From: an uncultured Oscillospiraceae bacterium
Lineage (GTDB): Bacteria; Bacillota; Clostridia; Oscillospirales; Ruminococcaceae
Assembly (NCBI GenBank): GCA_949299455.1
Contig: CASGAN010000003.1
Coordinates: 1-64,000, forward strand
Direction: 5' to 3'
DNA: 64,000 nt
Made by a program: the position numbers and the translations under genes. Numbering within the stretch: position 1 is the stretch's first letter; each line of letters begins with the position of its first letter. The notes beneath the pieces are model-generated. The model worked only from the letters and a program-made list of their open reading frames with translations, was not told the origin of the DNA and made no database searches. Positions 16,164-26,550 of this stretch are shown here, piece by piece.

Positions 16164-19100
16164 TTAGAATTCTTCCGGCATTTCGATGGATTCATCGAGT
16201 TCCAGCTCTTCATGTTCTGCAGCATCAGCAGCCAAGCTGTCTTCTGCTGCCGGTACAGCCTGCGCATGTGCAGGTTCCACCGAAACATCGCGGTAGCAGT
16301 TCATGCCGGTACCAGCCGGAATCAGTTTACCGATGATGACGTTCTCTTTAAGACCGGTCAGCGGGTCAACCTTGCCTTTGATTGCAGCTTCGGTGAGCAC
16401 GCGGGTGGTCTCCTGGAACGATGCTGCCGACAGGAAGCTGTCGGTTGCGAGCGATGCTTTGGTGATACCCAGAAGCACTGCCTGATACTCGCATTTTTTG
16501 AGCGTTGTTTCGCCTGCTGCAATGCGTGCATCGATCTCGCGGTTTGCTGCTTCCACCTCGGAACGGTCGGTCAGCGACCCCGGCAGCATTGCGGTGTCGC
16601 CTGCATCGGTGACGCGGACTTTACGCATCATCTGACGAACGATAACCTCGATGTGTTTATCGTTGATATCTACGCCCTGCATACGGTATACCTTCTGAAC
16701 CTCCATGTTCAGATAGTTCTGTACTTCCTGCTCGCCGCAGACAGCCAGCACGTCATGCGGGTTGATCGAACCCTCGGTCATCGGCTGACCTTTTTCGATC
16801 TCCTGACCCTCTTTGACTTTGATGCGGTAGCCGTACGGAATCGGGTACACGCGCTCTTCACCGTCTGCTGCTTTGACAGTGATCTGACGGGTACGTTTCA
16901 CATCTTCGATATGGATACGGCCGGAAATCTCCGCGATGATTGCAGCGTTCTTCGGTCTTCTGCCCTCAAACAGCTCTTCGACACGCGGAAGACCCTGTGT
17001 GATATCCTCTGCCGACGCGATACCGCCGGTATGGAACGTACGCATGGTCAGCTGTGTACCCGGCTCGCCGATGGACTGTGCCGCGATAACGCCGACAGCC
17101 TCGCCGATTGCAACCGGAGCGCCGGTTGCCAGGTTTGCACCGTAACATTTCGTACAAACGCCCTGTTTCGACTGACAGGTGAGGATCGAACGGATCTTAA
17201 CCGATTTGGTTCCGGTTGCGATGATTTTGTTTGCATCGAACTCGTCCATGAGTTTATCTTTGGAAACGAGCACTTCGCCGGTCTGCGGATCGCAGAAGTC
17301 CTCGACCAGATAACGGCCGATCAGACGGTCAGAGAATGGCTCGATGATCTCTTTGCCTTCTGCAACCTCATAGACTTCAATACCTTCGTGCGTGCCGCAG
17401 TCATCCTGACGGATGATGACGTCCTGCGAAACGTCAACAAGACGACGGGTCAGGTAACCCGAGTCTGCTGTACGAAGCGCGGTATCCGCCAAGCCTTTAC
17501 GTGCACCACGGGAAGAAATGAAGTATTCGAGGATGTTCAGGCCTTCACGGTAGTTCGAACGGATCGGCACCTCGATGGTTGCACCGGAGGTGTTTGCAAT
17601 CAGTCCGCGCATACCTGCGAGCTGACGGATCTGGTTGATACTACCACGCGCGCCGGAGTCCGCCATCATGAAGATCGGGTTGTATGCATCCATGTTTTTC
17701 TGGAGTGCGTCGGTGACTTTGTCGGTGGTATCTGCCCAAGTTTCCAGAACGAGTTTGTAGCGCTCTTCGTTGGAGATAAGACCCATGTTGAACTGGTCTG
17801 TGATCTCCTCGACAGCAGCCTCTGCTTCTGCCAGGTATTCTTTTTTCTGCGGCGGAATTGCAGCGTCGCAGACTGCAACGGTAATTGCACTCTTTGTGGA
17901 ATATTTAAAGCCCAATGCTTTGACTTTATCGAGCATTTCAGCAGTGATCGCTGTGCCGTGGACACGGATGCAGCGGTCGATGATCTGGCCGAGCTGTTTC
18001 TTCTTAACGATAAAGTCAACCTCGAGCGCAAACTCGTTTTCGGAGTTGGTGCGGTCGACATAGCCAAGATCCTGCGGAATGTTCTGGTTGAAGATCAAAC
18101 GTCCCATGGTGGTGTCGATAATCCGCGAAACGGATTTGTCGCCAACCTGTTTGGTCATGCGGACTTTGATCTTTGCATGGAGCGAGATGACGCCTTCGTT
18201 GTACGCCATCATTGCCTCGTTGACGTCGCGGAAGATCTTGCCTTCGCCCTTGTCACCGTCTTTTGTGATCGTCAGGTAGTAGGAGCCGAGGACCATATCC
18301 TGGGTCGGAACAGTAACCGGACGTCCGTCAGACGGTTTCAAGATGTTGTTTGCAGCAAGCATGAGGAAACGTGCTTCTGCCTGTGCCTCTGCGGACAGTG
18401 GCACGTGCACAGCCATCTGGTCGCCATCGAAGTCCGCGTTGTATGCGGTACAAACGAGCGGATGGAGTTTCAATGCACGACCCTCAACGAGCACCGGCTC
18501 AAACGCCTGGATGCCCAAGCGGTGCAGCGTAGGCGCACGGTTCAAGAGCACCGGATGATCTTTGATGACGATCTCGAGTGCATCCCAGACTTCCCCTTTT
18601 GCACGCTCAACCATTTTGCGTGCGCTCTTGATATTGTTCGACTGGCCGGTTTCAACCAGACGTTTCATGACAAACGGCTTAAACAGCTCGAGTGCCATCT
18701 CTTTCGGCAGACCGCACTGATACATTTTGAGCTCCGGTCCGACGACGATAACCGAACGTCCCGAGTAGTCAACACGTTTACCAAGCAGGTTCTGACGGAA
18801 ACGGCCCTGTTTACCTTTGAGCATGTCAGAAAGCGATTTGAGCGGGCGGTTGTTCGGACCGGTAACCGGTCTGCCGCGGCGTCCGTTGTCGATGAGTGCA
18901 TCGACTGCTTCCTGAAGCATACGTTTTTCGTTGCGGACGATGATGTCCGGTGCGTTTAACTCGAGCAGACGAGCCAAACGGTTATTACGGTTGATGACAC
19001 GGCGGTACAGGTCATTCAAGTCGGACGTTGCAAAACGGCCGCCGTCGAGCTGGACCATGGGACGGATATCCGGCGGAATGACCGGAACCACGTCGAGGAT

Positions 19101-19775
19101 CATCCATTCCGGACGGTTTCCGGAAGCACGGAATGCCTCCACAACCTCCAGACGTTTTAAATAACGAACGCGTTTTTGACCGCTTGCGGTTTCGAGCGCG
19201 TGTTTCAATTCTGCTGCCAATGCATCGAGGTCGAGCTCAGCGAGCAGGGTTTTGACCGCTTCTGCGCCCATGCCTGCTTTGAAATCATCCTCATAGCGCT
19301 CACGCATGTCGAGATATTCCATCTCGGTGAGCAGCTGACCTTTTTCGAGCGCAGTGCTGCCCGGATCGGTCACAATATATTTCGAGAAGTAGATAACCTC
19401 TTCCAAACGTCTCGGCGAGATATCCAAAAGCAATCCCATACGGGACGGGATGCCTTTGAAATACCAGATGTGCGAAACCGGTGCTGCCAGCTCGATATGA
19501 CCCATACGTTCACGGCGAACTTTTGCACGGGTGACTTCAACGCCGCACTTATCGCAGATTTTGCCTTTAAAACGAAGGCGTTTATATTTACCGCAGTGAC
19601 ACTCCCAGTCCTTCTGCGGCCCGAAAATCCGTTCACAGAACAATCCGTCCCGCTCCGGTTTCAAGGTGCGGTAGTTGATGGTCTCCGGCTTTTTCACCTC
19701 GCCGTAAGACCACTCGCGGATCTGTTCGGGAGAAGAAAGTCCGATTTTAATCGACTCAAAAGTGTTAAATTCCAT
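16164..19775 (-). CDS. rpoC: DNA-directed RNA polymerase subunit beta'
   Basis: A 1203-residue beta' subunit, which carries the catalytic magnesium site. [12 protein letters not shown] with the three aspartates lies near residue 450. The N-terminal zinc-binding cysteines ([19 protein letters not shown]) and the second zinc site ([11 protein letters not shown]) are visible, as is the bridge-helix and trigger-loop region. The length is that of Firmicutes, without the large insertions of Proteobacteria. AAGGAG lies 8 bases before the ATG, and the gene starts 26 bases after rpoB. Confidence 0.99.
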   Translation of the reverse strand: MEFNTFESIKIGLSSPEQIREWSYGEVKKPETINYRTLKPERDGLFCERIFGPQKDWECHCGKYKRLRFKGKICDKCGVEVTRAKVRRERMGHIELAAPVSHIWYFKGIPSRMGLLLDISPRRLEEVIYFSKYIVTDPGSTALEKGQLLTEMEYLDMRERYEDDFKAGMGAEAVKTLLAELDLDALAAELKHALETASGQKRVRYLKRLEVVEAFRASGNRPEWMILDVVPVIPPDIRPMVQLDGGRFATSDLNDLYRRVINRNNRLARLLELNAPDIIVRNEKRMLQEAVDALIDNGRRGRPVTGPNNRPLKSLSDMLKGKQGRFRQNLLGKRVDYSGRSVIVVGPELKMYQCGLPKEMALELFKPFVMKRLVETGQSNNIKSARKMVERAKGEVWDALEIVIKDHPVLLNRAPTLHRLGIQAFEPVLVEGRALKLHPLVCTAYNADFDGDQMAVHVPLSAEAQAEARFLMLAANNILKPSDGRPVTVPTQDMVLGSYYLTITKDGDKGEGKIFRDVNEAMMAYNEGVISLHAKIKVRMTKQVGDKSVSRIIDTTMGRLIFNQNIPQDLGYVDRTNSENEFALEVDFIVKKKQLGQIIDRCIRVHGTAITAEMLDKVKALGFKYSTKSAITVAVCDAAIPPQKKEYLAEAEAAVEEITDQFNMGLISNEERYKLVLETWADTTDKVTDALQKNMDAYNPIFMMADSGARGSINQIRQLAGMRGLIANTSGATIEVPIRSNYREGLNILEYFISSRGARKGLADTALRTADSGYLTRRLVDVSQDVIIRQDDCGTHEGIEVYEVAEGKEIIEPFSDRLIGRYLVEDFCDPQTGEVLVSKDKLMDEFDANKIIATGTKSVKIRSILTCQSKQGVCTKCYGANLATGAPVAIGEAVGVIAAQSIGEPGTQLTMRTFHTGGIASAEDITQGLPRVEELFEGRRPKNAAIIAEISGRIHIEDVKRTRQITVKAADGEERVYPIPYGYRIKVKEGQEIEKGQPMTEGSINPHDVLAVCGEQEVQNYLNMEVQKVYRMQGVDINDKHIEVIVRQMMRKVRVTDAGDTAMLPGSLTDRSEVEAANREIDARIAAGETTLKKCEYQAVLLGITKASLATDSFLSAASFQETTRVLTEAAIKGKVDPLTGLKENVIIGKLIPAGTGMNCYRDVSVEPAHAQAVPAAEDSLAADAAEHEELELDESIEMPEEF

Positions 19776-19801
19776 TACTCAGACTCCTTTCACTGCGGTG
19801 A

Positions 19802-22800
19802 TCAAAACAAGTCGTCATCCTCGTTCGAGAAATCAGACGGATCAAATTCAAAATCATCGGTGTCCTCTGCATCGGTCACGCTGTAACCGTCAAATTCACC
19901 GTCTTCCACATATTCGCTGTGGTCTTCAAAGGATGGTGTACCGATATCATCATCGTCAAATGTCTGTTTTAAATCAATCTCCTGATTGTCTTTATCAAGT
20001 ACTTTGACATCAAGACACAGCGACTGCAGCTCTTTAATCAATACCTTAAACGATTCCGGAATACCCGGTTTCGGTACGTTTTGACCTTTGACAATCGCCT
20101 CGTAAGTCTTCACGCGGCCTTCCACGTCGTCAGATTTAACGGTAAGGATCTCCTGCAAGGTGTATGCAGCGCCGTATGCTTCGAGCGCCCAAACCTCCAT
20201 CTCACCGAAACGCTGACCGCCGAACTGTGCTTTACCACCAAGCGGCTGCTGTGTAACGAGCGAGTACGGACCGGTGGAACGTGCGTGGATTTTATCGTCG
20301 ACCAGGTGGTGCAGTTTGAGGTAGTACATGTAACCAACGGTAACCGGGTTATCAAAATACTCACCGGTACGGCCGTCAATCAGCCATGTTTTGCCGTCCT
20401 CGGACAGACCTGCTTCACGCAGACAGTCGCGGATGTCGGACTCGTGTGCGCCGTCAAATACCGGCGTCATGATCTTCCAGCCGAGCGCTTTTGCCGCATA
20501 GCCCAAGTGCACTTCGAGCACCTGTCCGATGTTCATACGAGACGGCACGCCCAGCGGGTTTAACACGATGTCAAGCGGTGTGCCATCCGGCAGGAAGGGC
20601 ATATCCTCCTGCGGAAGAATGCGGGAAACGACACCTTTGTTACCGTGGCGGCCTGCCATTTTATCGCCGACAGAAATCTTACGTTTCTGTGCGATATAGC
20701 AGCGAACCACTTTGTTGACGCCCGGCGAAAGCTCGTCGCAGTTGTCGCGAGTGAACACCTTGACATCGACGATGATGCCGCATTCGCCGTGCGGAACTTT
20801 AAGCGATGTATCGCGGACTTCGCGTGCTTTTTCACCGAAGATCGCACGCAGCAGGCGCTCCTCAGCGGTAAGCTCTGTCTCACCTTTCGGTGTGACTTTA
20901 CCGACTAAGATATCGCCGGCACGAACTTCCGCACCAATGCGGATGATACCGTTTTCGTCGAGGTCTTTGAGTGCGTCCTCGCCGACGTTCGGAATATCTC
21001 TTGTGATTTCCTCCGGACCGAGTTTGGTATCGCGTGCTTCTGTTTCGTATTCTTCAATATGGATCGAGGTGTACACGTCGTCGCGAACGATCTTCTCGTT
21101 GATCAAAACGGCGTCCTCGTAGTTGTAACCTTCCCAGGTCATGAAGCCGATGAGTGCGTTTTTACCCAAGCTGATCTCACCGTTGCAGGTTGCCGGACCG
21201 TCTGCAAGCACGTCGCCGACTTTGATCTGCTGGCCTTTGGACACGATCGGGCGCTGGTTTGTACAGGTACCCTGGTTCGAACGTTTGAACTTGAGCACTT
21301 CGTATTTGTGAAGTGCGCCTTCATTGTCACGGATGGTGACATGGTCTGCATCGACCGAATCAACAACACCTTCGTGTTTGCTGACAACGACAACGCCCGA
21401 GTCAACAGCTGCTTTGTACTCCATACCGGTGCCGACGATCGGCGACTCTGTTTTAAGAAGCGGCACAGCCTGACGCTGCATGTTTGCACCCATGAGTGCA
21501 CGGTTCGCGTCGTCGTTTTCAAGGAACGGAATCATCGAGGTAGCAACAGACACAACCATTTTCGGCGAAACGTCCATGTAGTCGATGTTTTCGCGGTCAG
21601 TTTCCAGAATTTCGTTGCGGAAACGTGCGTTAACACGTTTTCTTGCAAAGGTGCCTTCCTCGGTGAGCGGTTCGTTCGCCTGTGCGACAACAAACTCGTC
21701 CTCCATGTCAGCAGTCATGTAGACCACTTCGTCGAGCACTTTGCCGGTTTCTTTGTCCACACGACGGAACGGTGCTTCGATGAAGCCGTACTCATTTAAG
21801 CGTGCAAACGATGCCAGATAAGAGATCAAACCGATGTTCGGTCCCTCCGGTGTCTCGATCGGGCACATGCGGCCGTAGTGGCTGTAGTGTACGTCGCGGA
21901 CTTCGAATCCTGCACGGTCACGGGACAGACCGCCCGGGCCGAGTGCGGAAAGACGGCGTTTATGCGTAAGCTCTGCAAGCGGGTTCGTCTGATCCATGAA
22001 CTGCGACAGCGGCGAAGAGCCAAAGAACTCTTTGATTGCTGCCACAACCGGACGGATGTTGATGAGCGCCTGCGGGGTGATGGTATCAAGATCCTGCGCC
22101 TGCAGTGTCATACGCTCGCGGATGACACGCTCCATACGCGAAAAGCCGATGCGGAACTGGTTCTGCAAAAGCTCTCCGACCGCACGGATACGACGGTTGC
22201 CCAAATGGTCAATGTCGTCGGTGGTGCCAACCTCATAATCGAGGTTGTTCATATAGTTGATCGACGCAAAGATATCGTCTTTTGTGATGTGTTTCGGAAT
22301 GAGCTCGTTTACGCGTTCTTTGACCATCTCGCGTGCTTCCTCGTCAGAGGATGCTTTCTCGAGAATGTCCATAACGATTTTGTAGCGAACCATCTCATAG
22401 ATGCCGCAAGCCTCTTTGTCAACGCCCGGAATGTAGTCGTCAAGATCGACCATGCCATTGGAGATGACTTTTACGACTTTCTGGCCTTCTTCAACCAGAA
22501 GGTAAACGGTGTCGACGCCTGCGCGCTGAATATCCATTGCGAGCTCGCGGCTCACTTTGGTGTTTGCTTCCGCGATCAGCTCGCCGGTTGCCGGATTGAC
22601 AACAGGCTCTGCCAGGATGTGGCCGGCAATGCGTGCGCTGATCTGGAGTTTTTTATTGTATTTATAACGGCCGACTTTCGACAGATCGTAGCGGTGCTCG
22701 TCAAACAGCAGCGGAACGATGTGTTTGACTGCCGATTCGAGTGTCGGCGGCTCGCCCGGACGCAGTTTGCGGTACACTTCGAGCAGTGCCTCGTCACCGT

Positions 22801-23554
22801 TTTTTGTTGCGTCCTTATTGCCGATTGTCTCAACAATGCGCTCGTCCTCGCCGAAGATTTCATAAATCTCAGCGTCGCTTCCTGCATAGGACGAAAGGCC
22901 CGGTGTGTAATCCTCCGACAGCACATCTGCGCTCACATCGTCGCGCACACGCAGCATCGCACGGATGAATGTGGTGATCGGAATTTTGCGGTTTTTATCG
23001 ATACGAACATAGAAAAAGTCGTTCGAATCGGTTTCATATTCAAGCCATGCACCGCGGTTCGGGTTGATCGTGGACGCATACAGCTTTTTACCGGTTTTAT
23101 CGTAGGAATCATTGAAATAGACACCCGGCGAACGAACGAGCTGCGAAACGATAACGCGCTCTGCGCCGTTGATGACGAAGGTGCCGCTTTCGGTCATCAG
23201 CGGAAAATCGCCCATGAAGATTTCCTGCTGTTTGACTTCGCCGGTTTCTTTATTCAAAAGCCGTGCTGTCACACGCAGAGGTGCTGCATAGGTAACGTCA
23301 CGCTCTTTGCATTCACCGACCGTATATTTCGGCTGATCGTCCAAACGATAGTCAACAAAGTCCAAAACCAGATTTCCTGTGTAGTCGCTGATTGCAGCCA
23401 CATCACTGAAAACCTCTTTGAGACCCTGTTTTAAAAACCAGTCATACGAATTTTTCTGTACCTCGATCAAGTTCGGCATATCGAGCACTTCGTTGATCTT
23501 GGCAAAGCTCATGCGGGTGTTTGTACCCAGTTGAACGGGCTTGACATTTACCAT
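19802..23554 (-). CDS. rpoB: DNA-directed RNA polymerase subunit beta
   Basis: A 1250-residue beta subunit of RNA polymerase. Conserved blocks such as [40 protein letters not shown] and [12 protein letters not shown] are present. Residue 515, the position of E. coli Gln510 at the start of the rifampicin-binding region, is proline here (codon at 22010-22012). The C-terminal tail is highly acidic. The gene has its own promoter about 170 bases upstream and a structured leader; rplJ and rplL are not upstream, unlike in most Firmicutes. Confidence 0.99.
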   Translation of the reverse strand: MVNVKPVQLGTNTRMSFAKINEVLDMPNLIEVQKNSYDWFLKQGLKEVFSDVAAISDYTGNLVLDFVDYRLDDQPKYTVGECKERDVTYAAPLRVTARLLNKETGEVKQQEIFMGDFPLMTESGTFVINGAERVIVSQLVRSPGVYFNDSYDKTGKKLYASTINPNRGAWLEYETDSNDFFYVRIDKNRKIPITTFIRAMLRVRDDVSADVLSEDYTPGLSSYAGSDAEIYEIFGEDERIVETIGNKDATKNGDEALLEVYRKLRPGEPPTLESAVKHIVPLLFDEHRYDLSKVGRYKYNKKLQISARIAGHILAEPVVNPATGELIAEANTKVSRELAMDIQRAGVDTVYLLVEEGQKVVKVISNGMVDLDDYIPGVDKEACGIYEMVRYKIVMDILEKASSDEEAREMVKERVNELIPKHITKDDIFASINYMNNLDYEVGTTDDIDHLGNRRIRAVGELLQNQFRIGFSRMERVIRERMTLQAQDLDTITPQALINIRPVVAAIKEFFGSSPLSQFMDQTNPLAELTHKRRLSALGPGGLSRDRAGFEVRDVHYSHYGRMCPIETPEGPNIGLISYLASFARLNEYGFIEAPFRRVDKETGKVLDEVVYMTADMEDEFVVAQANEPLTEEGTFARKRVNARFRNEILETDRENIDYMDVSPKMVVSVATSMIPFLENDDANRALMGANMQRQAVPLLKTESPIVGTGMEYKAAVDSGVVVVSKHEGVVDSVDADHVTIRDNEGALHKYEVLKFKRSNQGTCTNQRPIVSKGQQIKVGDVLADGPATCNGEISLGKNALIGFMTWEGYNYEDAVLINEKIVRDDVYTSIHIEEYETEARDTKLGPEEITRDIPNVGEDALKDLDENGIIRIGAEVRAGDILVGKVTPKGETELTAEERLLRAIFGEKAREVRDTSLKVPHGECGIIVDVKVFTRDNCDELSPGVNKVVRCYIAQKRKISVGDKMAGRHGNKGVVSRILPQEDMPFLPDGTPLDIVLNPLGVPSRMNIGQVLEVHLGYAAKALGWKIMTPVFDGAHESDIRDCLREAGLSEDGKTWLIDGRTGEYFDNPVTVGYMYYLKLHHLVDDKIHARSTGPYSLVTQQPLGGKAQFGGQRFGEMEVWALEAYGAAYTLQEILTVKSDDVEGRVKTYEAIVKGQNVPKPGIPESFKVLIKELQSLCLDVKVLDKDNQEIDLKQTFDDDDIGTPSFEDHSEYVEDGEFDGYSVTDAEDTDDFEFDPSDFSNEDDDLF

Positions 23555-23610
23555 AGGCTAATCACTCCATTCGTGTATTCCAAAGGCCGATTTAAAAATA
23601 TGTGAAAAAC

Positions 23611-23637
23611 AGAGAAATTCCAGATGAAAATTTCTCT
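23611..23637 (-). promoter_or_regulatory. Terminator-like hairpin in the rpoB leader
   Basis: AGAGAAATT pairs perfectly with AATTTCTCT over a 9-base loop. On the minus strand it is followed by GTTTTTC, so in the rpoB leader RNA it could act as a weak attenuator. On the plus strand it is followed by six Ts. Confidence 0.45.
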
Positions 23638-23730
23638 TTTTTCTACACATCAGCCTTGCTTTTTTATTTCAGATGTGGTATACTACTTTCGTATTCAAAC
23701 GCACACCTACCCATTGTGATACAGTATATA

Positions 23731-23759
23731 ATTATACTTGAAACAAAACAGCTTGTCAA
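23731..23759 (-). promoter_or_regulatory. rpoB promoter
   Basis: Minus-strand TTGACA (23754-23759), 17-base spacer, TATAAT (23731-23736), both perfect. The predicted start near 23724 leaves a leader of about 170 bases before rpoB. Confidence 0.85.
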
Positions 23760-23849
23760 CTGTTTCTTTCGATTTTTTCAAAAGAAACTTGACAGGCTTT
23801 TTTTATGCAAAAATGCGTGGCTTTCTCCGGCTTGTTTTTTATTCTTTCA

Positions 23850-23878
23850 TTGACATTTTTCTTACAAAGTATTATTCT
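23850..23878 (+). promoter_or_regulatory. Promoter of the lipoprotein gene
   Basis: TTGACA (23850-23855), 17-base spacer, TATTCT (23873-23878), divergent from the rpoB promoter within a 357-base intergenic region. Confidence 0.65.
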
Positions 23879-23911
23879 GAGGTTAGAAAGCCAAATGAAA
23901 GGTGTGATCCC

Positions 23912-24454
23912 ATGAAAATGTTCCAGCAAATGTGCTGTTTGCTGATTCTTACACTCCTCCTTACAGGGTGCGGCCAATCCTATATCGATTTATTTCCCGA
24001 ATCGCCCGCAATGCCGCGTGAATCCTCCGTGGAAACGGCGCCGGAATCGTCGGCCACACAGCACGAAACCGAAACCACACCCGATCTGACGATTGGGCTC
24101 TACAACGAACTTGAAAATACTGTGGAAATCACCGTCGGCGTCTATGACACACCAAACATTTCCACGCCGCTCGCTGAAGCGAAATTCACTACCGGCGCTT
24201 TCATCGATGAGGACACGCCGCTCCCCCTGCAAAAATACCAGTCCTACCGGAGCACGATTCCGGGCACAGTGGTTTCATCCTGTTCGGGCGACACCTTTTA
24301 TCTGAAATTCACCTACACCAAAACCGACGACACGACACAAAGCCTCGGCAGTATTCCTGTCACCAAACAGGAATGCGCAACAGGCGAAGTGTTCCGTGTG
24401 AGCACATGGGCGAAAGAAGAAGGCAAGGTCCCGACCATTATCACGCAGGGATAA
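23912..24454 (+). CDS. Putative lipoprotein, unrecognised
   Basis: A 180-residue exported lipoprotein. A hydrophobic signal ends in LLLTGC, so the mature protein would be lipidated at Cys20 and sit on the outer face of the membrane. Residues 29-53 are a Ser/Thr/Glu-rich linker. The remainder, beginning DLTIGLYNELENTVEITVGVYD, alternates like a small beta-sandwich. No known family is recognised. The ATG at 23912 has AAAGGTG just upstream and places the signal correctly. It is a single transcription unit, with its own promoter and terminator. Confidence 0.8.
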   Translation: MKMFQQMCCLLILTLLLTGCGQSYIDLFPESPAMPRESSVETAPESSATQHETETTPDLTIGLYNELENTVEITVGVYDTPNISTPLAEAKFTTGAFIDEDTPLPLQKYQSYRSTIPGTVVSSCSGDTFYLKFTYTKTDDTTQSLGSIPVTKQECATGEVFRVSTWAKEEGKVPTIITQG

Positions 24455-24459
24455 CGAAC

Positions 24460-24496
24460 AAAAACGCACATTCTTGTTTTGAGAATGTGCGTTTTT
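24460..24496 (+). terminator. Terminator of the lipoprotein gene
   Basis: AAACGCACATTCT pairs with AGAATGTGCGTTT, followed by Ts. Confidence 0.85.
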
Positions 24497-24521
24497 ACGT
24501 TTGGCTTTGTCTTTGCAAAAC

Positions 24522-24556
24522 AAAAAAGCAGTACAGAATTTCTGTACTGCTTTTTT
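24522..24556 (-). terminator. Terminator of the PEP carboxykinase gene
   Basis: AAAAAAGCAGTACAG pairs with CTGTACTGCTTTTTT, placed 35 bases after the pckG stop and convergent with the lipoprotein terminator. Confidence 0.85.
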
Positions 24557-24591
24557 AAATTCAGCTTAATAAAGAAGCCGGCTGTTTACAA

Positions 24592-26361
24592 TTAGCCCAG
24601 TCTCTCTTTGAGAGCGTTCAGCTGATTTCTGAGTTCCTGCGGCAGTTTGTCGCCGAATTTAGCATAGAACTCTTCGATGCCTTTTGCTTCTTCTTTCCAC
24701 AGCTCAACGTCAACATTAAGGAGACCTTTGACTGTTTCGAGATCGATGTCGAGACCTTCGATGTTGATGTCTTCCGGTTTCGGCTCGTAACCGATCGGCG
24801 TCTCAACAGCGTCAGCTTTGCCTTCGCAGCGGTCGAGGATCCACATCAGGACACGCATGTTGTCGCCGAAGCCCGGCCAAATGAAGTGACCTTCGTCGTC
24901 AGTTCTGAACCAGTTGACGTTGAAGATTTTCGGAGCTTTGTCGCCGAGTTTCTCGCCCATTTCGAGCCAGTGTGCGAAGTAGTCGCCCATGTGGTAGCCG
25001 CAGAACGGCAGCATAGCCATCGGGTCACGGCGAACAACGCCGACTGCACCGGTTGCTGCTGCAGTTGTCTCGGAAGCCATGGTCGAGCCAACGAATACAC
25101 CGTGGTTCCAATCGAAGGACTGATATACCAGCGGAGCAGTTTTTGCACGACGGCCGCCGAATACCATTGCGGAAATCGGAACGCCTGCCGGATTGTTGAA
25201 TTCCGGAGAAATGCACGGGCAGTTTACTGCCGGTGCGGTGAAGCGGCTGTTCGGATGAGCGCCTTTTTCTGTGGACTCTTTGCCGTTCCACGGGTTACCC
25301 AGCCAGTCAACAGCGTGCTCCGGCGGATTTTTGTCGAGACCTTCCCACCAAACGGTGTTGTCATCAAGATTATGCACAACGTTTGTGAAGATGGTGTTTT
25401 TCTTTGTGGACTCGAGTGCGTTGAAGTTGGATTTTGCGTTTGTGCCCGGTGCAACGCCAAAGAAGCCGTTCTCCGGGTTGATTGCATACAGTCTGCCGTC
25501 TGCGCCCGGTTTGATCCAAGCGATGTCGTCGCCGACAGTCCAAACTTTGTAGCCTTTGTCTTTGTAGACAGCCGGCGGGATGAGCATTGCGAGGTTTGTT
25601 TTGCCGCAAGCGGACGGGAATGCAGCAGTGATGTATTTGACTTCACCCTGCGGGTTCTCGATGCCCAAAATCAGCATGTGCTCAGCCATCCAGCCTTCGT
25701 TTTTGCCCTGGTAGGAAGCAATACGGAGTGCGAAGCATTTTTTGCCGAGCAGAACGTTTCCGCCGTAGCCGGAGTTGATGGACCAGATGGTGTTATCCTC
25801 CGGGAAGTGAACGATGTAACGGTTCTCCGGATCGATGTCTGCTTTGGAGTGCAGGCCGCGAACGAAGTCGTTGGATGTTTCGCCCAGGTTCTCGAAAGCC
25901 TGTTTGCCCATACGGGTCATGATATCCATGTTCAAAACGACATAGATGGAGTCTGTCAGCTCAACGCCGACTTTTGCAAGCGGGGAACCGATCGGACCCA
26001 TGGAGTACGGAATGACATACATGGTGCGGCCTTTCATAACGCCGTCATACATCGGAGTCAGTTTTGCGTACATCTCTTTCGGATCACACCAGTTGTTGGT
26101 CGGGCCTGCATCTTCCTCTTTTCTCGAGCAGATGAAGGTACGTGCTTCAACACGTGCAACGTCGTTCGGGATGGTTCTGTGCAGCAGGCATCCCGGGAGT
26201 TTTTCCTCGTTCAAGGTCTCCATTTCGCCGGTCGAGACTGCTTCTGCTCTGAGTGCTTTGAGCTGCTCTTCCGAGCCGTCAATCCAGACAACTTTGTCCG
26301 GTTTGCAGAGTGCAACCATCTCGTCAACCCAAGAAAGGACATTCTTGTTGTTTGTCAGCAT
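24592..26361 (-). CDS. pckG: Phosphoenolpyruvate carboxykinase (GTP)
   Basis: A 589-residue GTP-dependent PEPCK, which interconverts oxaloacetate and PEP. It belongs to the GTP family, not the ATP one: the kinase P-loop reads FPSACGKTN, the N-terminal block is [15 protein letters not shown], and YVIPYSMGP and the late motifs are in the expected order. In an anaerobe the enzyme may run towards oxaloacetate, linking glycolysis to C4 acids; this is inferred. The ATG at 26361 has GGAGAA upstream; longer frames to 26505 run through the promoter and leader. It is preceded by its own consensus promoter and a short leader hairpin. Confidence 0.96.
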   Translation of the reverse strand: MLTNNKNVLSWVDEMVALCKPDKVVWIDGSEEQLKALRAEAVSTGEMETLNEEKLPGCLLHRTIPNDVARVEARTFICSRKEEDAGPTNNWCDPKEMYAKLTPMYDGVMKGRTMYVIPYSMGPIGSPLAKVGVELTDSIYVVLNMDIMTRMGKQAFENLGETSNDFVRGLHSKADIDPENRYIVHFPEDNTIWSINSGYGGNVLLGKKCFALRIASYQGKNEGWMAEHMLILGIENPQGEVKYITAAFPSACGKTNLAMLIPPAVYKDKGYKVWTVGDDIAWIKPGADGRLYAINPENGFFGVAPGTNAKSNFNALESTKKNTIFTNVVHNLDDNTVWWEGLDKNPPEHAVDWLGNPWNGKESTEKGAHPNSRFTAPAVNCPCISPEFNNPAGVPISAMVFGGRRAKTAPLVYQSFDWNHGVFVGSTMASETTAAATGAVGVVRRDPMAMLPFCGYHMGDYFAHWLEMGEKLGDKAPKIFNVNWFRTDDEGHFIWPGFGDNMRVLMWILDRCEGKADAVETPIGYEPKPEDINIEGLDIDLETVKGLLNVDVELWKEEAKGIEEFYAKFGDKLPQELRNQLNALKERLG

Positions 26362-26400
26362 GATTTTTTCTCCTTCCAAATCGTAAAAATCCTGAAAGTT

Positions 26401-26416
26401 TCGCTGCAAGCAGCGA
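26401..26416 (-). promoter_or_regulatory. Small hairpin in the pckG leader
   Basis: TCGCTGC pairs perfectly with GCAGCGA over a two-base spacer, midway between the pckG promoter and its ribosome binding site. Confidence 0.4.
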
Positions 26417-26449
26417 TCGAAAGTGTAAAAACAACTTTCCTCGTATACC

Positions 26450-26478
26450 ATTATAAACGCACGATTGCCCGCCGTCAA
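26450..26478 (-). promoter_or_regulatory. pckG promoter
   Basis: Minus-strand TTGACG (26473-26478), 17-base spacer, TATAAT (26450-26455), in the tsaD-pckG gap. The leader would be about 80 bases. Confidence 0.75.
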
Positions 26479-26550
26479 GTCGTTGCGGCGAGAACTTATG
26501 ACCAAACCGTTAATTTTTTGACAAGCAATCGATTCCTTCGCGGAAAAATG

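Noticed and set aside
16212..18959. A 915-codon open frame on the plus strand opposite rpoC
   Set aside because: It is the mirror of a highly conserved gene, has no ribosome binding site or promoter, and its predicted protein is Cys/Val/Phe-rich without any domain. Long antisense frames of this kind arise from the codon bias of rpoC.
21878..23434. A 518-codon plus-strand frame opposite rpoB
   Set aside because: Same reasoning as for rpoC: antisense shadow of strongly biased codons, no initiation signals.
24460..24556. Possible CRISPR or repeat array from clustered hairpins
   Set aside because: The two hairpins have different sequences and each follows a stop codon; they are ordinary terminators, and no direct repeats with spacers occur anywhere.
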